From an uncultured Bacteroidota bacterium (GTDB lineage: Bacteria > Bacteroidota > Bacteroidia > 2-12-FULL-35-15): a DNA stretch of 7,986 bases. The notes beneath the pieces are model-generated. The model was not told where the DNA came from, ran no database searches, and saw nothing but the letters and a program-made list of their open reading frames with translations. Location of the stretch: contig CAILDT010000847.1 in assembly GCA_903833025.1 (NCBI GenBank), positions 1 through 7,986 on the forward strand, read 5' to 3'. The translations under genes and the position numbers were made by a program. Below, one piece after another: positions 3,955-7,986 of this stretch. Numbering within the stretch: position 1 is the first letter of the stretch; every line of letters starts with the position of its first letter.

Positions 3955-4872
3955 CTACGAGGCCGCTTTTATCCCCGCTGCCGCTATTTTAGCCGAGTGC
4001 GACGCAATCCCATTAATCAGTTTTACCGCTAATTTCCAAATAATCATCATCACCAGTACACCTATCAGCAGTTTCATTAAAGTGAAGTTGAAAATACGTT
4101 TCAACAGCTTATTATCCAGCAAACCCGCGGTATCCACTTTAGCCGGCACGAGCACTTCACCGTCATCACCTGTCGGCTGGCAATCGATATAAATTTCGCC
4201 TACATTAGGCGGTGTCGGTCCCGAGGCATTATAGAAAACTCCGTCGGGATTACTGTGGGGCGTAATGTTGTTCGGCGATGGAATAAGCGCCATTAAAAGT
4301 TTATAGGCTTGGGTCGACATGGTGATTGCATCTTCTTTTTTAAAAACGATATAACTATATTCGCCGTTGCAAGGCGTCCATGGTAAGGTGCCGGTATAGG
4401 AATAATAAGGCTTTAGTGGAATAAATTTGCCTAAACTGAAGGTCGGGCTATTATAAACGGTTTGCTGGCCTTTACTATTGGCTGTCCGTTGCGTCTCAGT
4501 TAAAATAAAATCAAAGAGCTCGGCGCAGACGGCGGTAGTGGTCGACGACTGTTTGATCGGGATACAGACCAGTAGGCTATTAATAGATTTAGCATCCGTA
4601 TGGAGAATAATGAGTTCGGCATCCGCTTGCTGCCCCGCGTAGGTATGTAGCGACTTACAATAAAGCCGAGCTTCTTGCACATGATACGGCTGGTCATTGT
4701 ACGTGACTGGTGGAAGATTCGCGGTATCGGTGGCGAAAGAGAGATAATTGCCTTGATTGGTTATTTTCAAACTAGTGGGGGCATAAGCAAAACTGTAGGC
4801 ACATTTTAGATTACAGACATTGTCGGTATTTCTAGTTAAATCTATCGGCGCTGTTGCATCATCACATGACAT
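3955..4872 (-). CDS. Membrane-anchored carbonic-anhydrase-like protein, probably non-catalytic
   Basis: The protein has 305 residues. Residues about 20-105 carry a pattern I associate with alpha-carbonic-anhydrase-fold proteins of giant viruses: CNLKCAYSFAYAPTSLKITN, PPVTYNDQPYHVQEARLY, then ADAELIILHTD and SLLVCIPI. ADAELIILH lines up with AAELHLVH of animal carbonic anhydrase II. The third zinc-ligand histidine there is Ile here, and the HxH pair of the FHFHW strand is missing; only His75 and His90 lie nearby. Hydration of CO2 is therefore unlikely, and a binding role like that of vaccinia D8, a virion surface protein with this fold, is more plausible. A hydrophobic helix at about 263-287 (LMKLLIGVLVMMIIWKLAVK) near the C-terminus is the membrane anchor, followed by a short Ala/Lys tail, so the fold should face the virion exterior or a lumen. 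The frame at 4500-4697 is a shadow. Confidence 0.75.
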   Translation of the reverse strand: MSCDDATAPIDLTRNTDNVCNLKCAYSFAYAPTSLKITNQGNYLSFATDTANLPPVTYNDQPYHVQEARLYCKSLHTYAGQQADAELIILHTDAKSINSLLVCIPIKQSSTTTAVCAELFDFILTETQRTANSKGQQTVYNSPTFSLGKFIPLKPYYSYTGTLPWTPCNGEYSYIVFKKEDAITMSTQAYKLLMALIPSPNNITPHSNPDGVFYNASGPTPPNVGEIYIDCQPTGDDGEVLVPAKVDTAGLLDNKLLKRIFNFTLMKLLIGVLVMMIIWKLAVKLINGIASHSAKIAAAGIKAAS

Positions 4873-4978
4873 CTTTATACTATATTATACGCTATATATT
4901 ATTTTATGGCTGCGCCTATACGCGAAGCAATACCTGCGCCTATAAGCATATAAAAAATATCACCGATTTATATAAGGG
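4873..4978. promoter_or_regulatory. Divergent promoter region, with CTGCGCCTATA direct repeat
   Basis: These 106 bases separate two divergent start codons. The direct repeat CTGCGCCTATA is at 4910-4920 and 4934-4944, 24 bases apart. AT-rich tracts flank both starts: TATATTATACGCTATATATT on the left and ATTTATATAAGG right before the plus-strand ATG. No AAAATTGA octamer is present on either strand, which suits late genes but does not prove it. Confidence 0.5.
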
Positions 4979-7900
4979 ATGAAGTTATCCAGAAATAAAA
5001 TCAACAAATTGCTAAAAATTAGTAATCAAAGTCGGAAAAAAAAAGAAAATATTAAGCAGATACAACGTTCTAAAAGTTTACATGTAGCGGCTAAAAACCA
5101 GATTTTTAGTGATAATGAACTGATTAATACTCACGCGAAAACGGCGCATCTGAAAAAGAAGCCGTTCAACTTGCGGTTTAAGACGATGAAAAATAGTAAA
5201 CCGTTTAGAGCATATTATGATAAGAAAGAACAGTTGGGTGGAGTGAGTGATAATATTTATATTGGAAGATATTCGGGTGATCCTAAACCGAAATCATTTA
5301 CTAGAGAAGAAAAAAAAACATTTGCTGAATTAATTGCTTATATGAAAACGATTGATACAGTTACCGGTAATAAAGGCGGTCTTACTGCTCCGGCTGCTCC
5401 TCTTAACGTTTTGCAAAATGCAAATTATGCGCAAAGTGGCGGCGGCGAATACGACGACCAAACTTGTGTCATCACTTATAATAATAAAATCATTCAAAAT
5501 GATACAGAATATAAGAAAATTCTAAAAGATAATGCAGGGAAACCCATCCCGCTATACATTCGCACCAAAGTATTTCATTTCTTCTATCGGCTCTTGTACG
5601 GCGACTTATTCTTCTTAATTGATGTCCAATATTTGCGTAATTTAGGTATGTATTTAGTGGAAATTCCTGAATACAAAGAATTAGTCTCGCCGAAAGCGCG
5701 AACTACCTCCCTTGCCAATCGAACCCCGCAGCAAGAAGCTGTTGATAAAATGTTAAACGAGAGTTGGACAGTGGCTGAAGAAGAATATGTGCCGCCAGAA
5801 GGGACTGACACGATTGAAGAAGGGGCAGAAGCAGGAGAAGGAGAAGAAGAAAAAGTAGAAGGCGGCGCTATCGTTCATTACAGTCCTTACAGTCCTTACA
5901 GTCCTTACAACAACATACAGGACGGCGGTGGCAGCAATAAACTGGTCGCGCGCAAAGGTGAATGGAATAAAGCTCGCTGGCTCGGCGCAAGCAAACAATT
6001 AGCCGGCAATAAAGATACGAAATATGTAGGGTTTCCGAATCCGATGTATAGGCCGAAATTATTTGATAAAGGTATGATGAAGGGTAAATATTTTAGTATT
6101 AAAGGCGATAATTTACGCGATATGAAATACGATGATCCAACAATGAAAAATGGTAATTATACGAAATTTACTCTTGATCCTGCTAATGATAAAAGAGATT
6201 TCAAAAATATGAAAAATATGTTTCATTGGTTAATCCATAGCAAGGCGACAGGAACTGATGTAACTCCTAAGTTTATAAATAGTGCGAATGAGAAAGGTGG
6301 AAATGCCATTTGGCCGATTGGTGAAACAGAACCAAGTGGAGCTGCTTTGGAAGAAGGTGTTTTAGAAGGGACAACCAAAAAAGTCACTGCCGCTTTAACA
6401 CTTGGTGTAAGTGCTGGTATAAATAAATATGCACAATTAATTAGCAATGGAAGCAATCGCACTGAAGTTCAAAATGATGTTTATGATAGTAACAATAAAT
6501 TACGCAATGCTGCTCTTGAATCTTTGCTTACCTTTATCAGCGATATTCATACAAATACTGGTGTACCAGAATTTACTGATGAAAATTTAAATATTAAATA
6601 CTTTTTCAACTATTTTTGTTTCTGTTTTCTACGAGAAGGAAATTCCCCTTATGACAATTATTTAGAACAAATCAATATCTTGAAAAAGATTAATCATTTA
6701 TACCAAAAAATGCAGCTAAATGATTTTCAAAAGAGTAAAGAAGATCGGCCAGCTGATGGATATATTGGTAAATTTTTCAGGAAATTCCGTATTTTGAATT
6801 TGCCGGATAATGTGACGACAAAAACCGCGCAAGATTTTGACAATGCGAAACGGTTTTTAAGTAAAATCATTGACGCGTTTGCGAGTGCGCGCATCGTTCT
6901 AAGGGAAGGCGATGCTGAAGAACGAATACCAGAAGGTTATTTATATACGATTGGTGATTCAGTCGGTCACGGTGATTTTTTGAAACAATATGTGAAATTC
7001 ATTGAATCGCAGATGAGCGAACTGCGAGGACAGGAGTCCTATTCGACAGTGACAAAAAAAACTGCGTTTAAAAATGTCTATACCAATAAACCTGATTATT
7101 ATGACAATTTTAAACAGATGAAACATGCAATAGACACTGCGGCGACTAAAGGCCAATCGTTAGTAGAACTCTATTTTACTGCGCAGGGGACTAAAGGCAA
7201 AGAGCCTGATTTGAAATTATTGATCTCTTGGTTATCGTCTTATGATGATATTATCGGTATTATGCGTGATATAAATGCGTCGATGACGAATACGATCATT
7301 CCTTTGGCGAAAGATTATGGTGCGGTGATTATTAATAAACAGAAAAGATTGACGGAAGAAGATGTAGCGAAAGGCGAGGCTAATTTGAAAGCGGGTATTG
7401 ATTTTATTCTTGAGAATTTGAAGGACATTTTGGATGAAGAGTATGTTAAAACTTTAAGTACTGGTGCTTCTAGTACTACTTCTAGTACTGCTATTGCTTC
7501 TAGTACTGCTGCTTTGCCTGCTGCTTCTGATAATGCTGCTAATGCGTTTGAAGATCTAGACCTTAACGCTAGTAACACAAATTTAATCAACTTGTCTGAT
7601 GCTGAGGGAGGTAGTAATATACAAGGCGGCGGCACACCAGAAGACGACAATGCGAAACGCGTTAATGACATCATTGAGAAAATTAAGAAAATAAAACCTG
7701 ATATAGAAAAGAAGGAAAATGATGTTAAATATAAAGATAAGAAAAAGGAAATACGGGATTATTTAAGACAGGCCGAGGCTTTTAGTACAAATTTCAAAAC
7801 TGCTAAAAATATAATTAATAATAATAACGTAAAAACGATTCAAGACCTCCAAGAAAAAACCGAAGCTTTGAAAAAGGCTTTATACGCCACTGCAGAAGAG

Positions 7901-7986
7901 CTGGGTAAAGAAAAGAGCGAAGCAAAAAATGCAGAAATCAATAAATTCGTTGATTGGTCAAATGAAATATTTCAAAAGGCCGAAGA
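4979..7986 (+). CDS. Very long Lys-rich protein, possible structural polyprotein (partial, runs off right edge)
   Basis: From ATG at 4979 the frame is open to the window end: 1002 codons, no stop. It begins MKLSRNKINKLLKISNQSRK, a basic N-terminus without a clear signal peptide. I recognise no enzyme domain. Visible parts are: an N-terminal region to about 155; a region with IPLYIRTKVFHFFYRLLYGD (about 185-204); an acidic linker (about 272-294); a triple SPY repeat (about 302-310); a long mostly helical middle (about 320-820); a Ser/Thr/Ala linker (about 825-856); and a Lys/Glu-rich, coiled-coil-like C-terminal stretch from about 890. Gly-Gly-X sites fall at residues 87, 133, 154-156, 295, 316-318, 440, 877 and 883-885, several at linker boundaries. 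In ASFV, pp220 and pp62 are cut after Gly-Gly by a SUMO-like protease, so a core polyprotein is possible; this is inference. The minus-strand frames at 5584-5811, 5753-5998, 6223-6462, 6959-7156 and 7315-7674 are shadows of it. Confidence 0.88.
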   Translation, partial: MKLSRNKINKLLKISNQSRKKKENIKQIQRSKSLHVAAKNQIFSDNELINTHAKTAHLKKKPFNLRFKTMKNSKPFRAYYDKKEQLGGVSDNIYIGRYSGDPKPKSFTREEKKTFAELIAYMKTIDTVTGNKGGLTAPAAPLNVLQNANYAQSGGGEYDDQTCVITYNNKIIQNDTEYKKILKDNAGKPIPLYIRTKVFHFFYRLLYGDLFFLIDVQYLRNLGMYLVEIPEYKELVSPKARTTSLANRTPQQEAVDKMLNESWTVAEEEYVPPEGTDTIEEGAEAGEGEEEKVEGGAIVHYSPYSPYSPYNNIQDGGGSNKLVARKGEWNKARWLGASKQLAGNKDTKYVGFPNPMYRPKLFDKGMMKGKYFSIKGDNLRDMKYDDPTMKNGNYTKFTLDPANDKRDFKNMKNMFHWLIHSKATGTDVTPKFINSANEKGGNAIWPIGETEPSGAALEEGVLEGTTKKVTAALTLGVSAGINKYAQLISNGSNRTEVQNDVYDSNNKLRNAALESLLTFISDIHTNTGVPEFTDENLNIKYFFNYFCFCFLREGNSPYDNYLEQINILKKINHLYQKMQLNDFQKSKEDRPADGYIGKFFRKFRILNLPDNVTTKTAQDFDNAKRFLSKIIDAFASARIVLREGDAEERIPEGYLYTIGDSVGHGDFLKQYVKFIESQMSELRGQESYSTVTKKTAFKNVYTNKPDYYDNFKQMKHAIDTAATKGQSLVELYFTAQGTKGKEPDLKLLISWLSSYDDIIGIMRDINASMTNTIIPLAKDYGAVIINKQKRLTEEDVAKGEANLKAGIDFILENLKDILDEEYVKTLSTGASSTTSSTAIASSTAALPAASDNAANAFEDLDLNASNTNLINLSDAEGGSNIQGGGTPEDDNAKRVNDIIEKIKKIKPDIEKKENDVKYKDKKKEIRDYLRQAEAFSTNFKTAKNIINNNNVKTIQDLQEKTEALKKALYATAEELGKEKSEAKNAEINKFVDWSNEIFQKAE
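5878..5908. repeat. 9-bp coding microrepeat, three copies
   Basis: TTACAGTCC is repeated three times from 5878 to 5904, followed by TTAC. It encodes HYSPYSPYSPYNN in the long plus-strand protein, between Gly-Gly sites at residues 295 and 316. Unit length keeps the frame. Confidence 0.9.
7466..7507. repeat. 12-bp coding microrepeat in Ser/Thr/Ala linker
   Basis: (G/A)CTTCTAGTACT occurs at 7466-7477, 7478-7489 and 7496-7507 and encodes (A/T)SST repeats. It forms a flexible Ser/Thr/Ala linker between the helical middle and the charged C-terminal region of the long protein. Confidence 0.85.

Noticed and set aside
4500..4697. Minus-strand 65-codon frame inside the carbonic-anhydrase-like gene
   Set aside because: Fully contained in a longer gene with family-like motifs; no support of its own.
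3955..4872. Active carbonic anhydrase
   Set aside because: The zinc-binding histidine pattern is not present where the family motif predicts it.
5584..7674. Five minus-strand frames of 65-119 codons across 5584-7674
   Set aside because: All are antisense to the uninterrupted plus-strand frame from 4979. Their sequences are low in complexity or mirror its repeats, for example VRTVRTVRTV opposite the SPY repeat.

Overview
The window looks like one end of an assembled contig from a large nucleocytoplasmic DNA virus (Nucleocytoviricota), most likely a mimivirus-like member (Imitervirales). The supporting signs are: an A18-like superfamily II helicase N-terminus; an exact AAAATTGA early-promoter octamer upstream of that gene; a membrane-anchored carbonic-anhydrase-fold protein of the kind giant viruses carry; an F-box protein; compact AT-rich intergenic regions; and hairpins just after stop codons, the known mimivirus transcript-end signal. 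No bacterial-type ribosome binding sites, tRNA, rRNA or CRISPR array was seen. Family placement is inference. The first 34 bases are Illumina adapter sequence, not biology.

Layout. 35-698 (minus) is the N-terminal part of the A18-like helicase, running off the left edge. It carries two blocks of GC-rich palindromic repeats that are translated in frame. 699-767 is a divergent promoter. 768-1286 (plus) is a small membrane protein whose stop codon lies inside a hairpin. 1287-1653 has no gene but holds inverted repeats and two tandem arrays (15-bp and 16-bp units). 1654-2718 (plus) is an F-box protein. 2779-3333 and 3510-3869 (both minus) are tandem paralogous single-pass membrane proteins separated by AT-rich repeated elements. 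3955-4872 (minus) is a carbonic-anhydrase-like ectodomain protein with a C-terminal anchor and no recognisable zinc-ligand set. 4873-4978 is a second divergent promoter region. 4979-7986 (plus) is one uninterrupted reading frame of at least 1002 codons that runs off the right edge; the short minus-strand frames over it are shadows.

How it fits together (inference). The helicase has an early-type promoter and would act in viral transcription. The four putative membrane proteins and the very long lysine-rich protein lack that octamer and look like late virion or assembly proteins. The long protein contains repeated Gly-Gly-X sites at low-complexity junctions, which raises the possibility of a polyprotein cut by a SUMO-like viral protease. 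The most unusual features are the in-frame spread of triloop GC hairpins through the helicase, the tandem duplication of the small membrane gene with a shared 3' motif, and the possible polyprotein.
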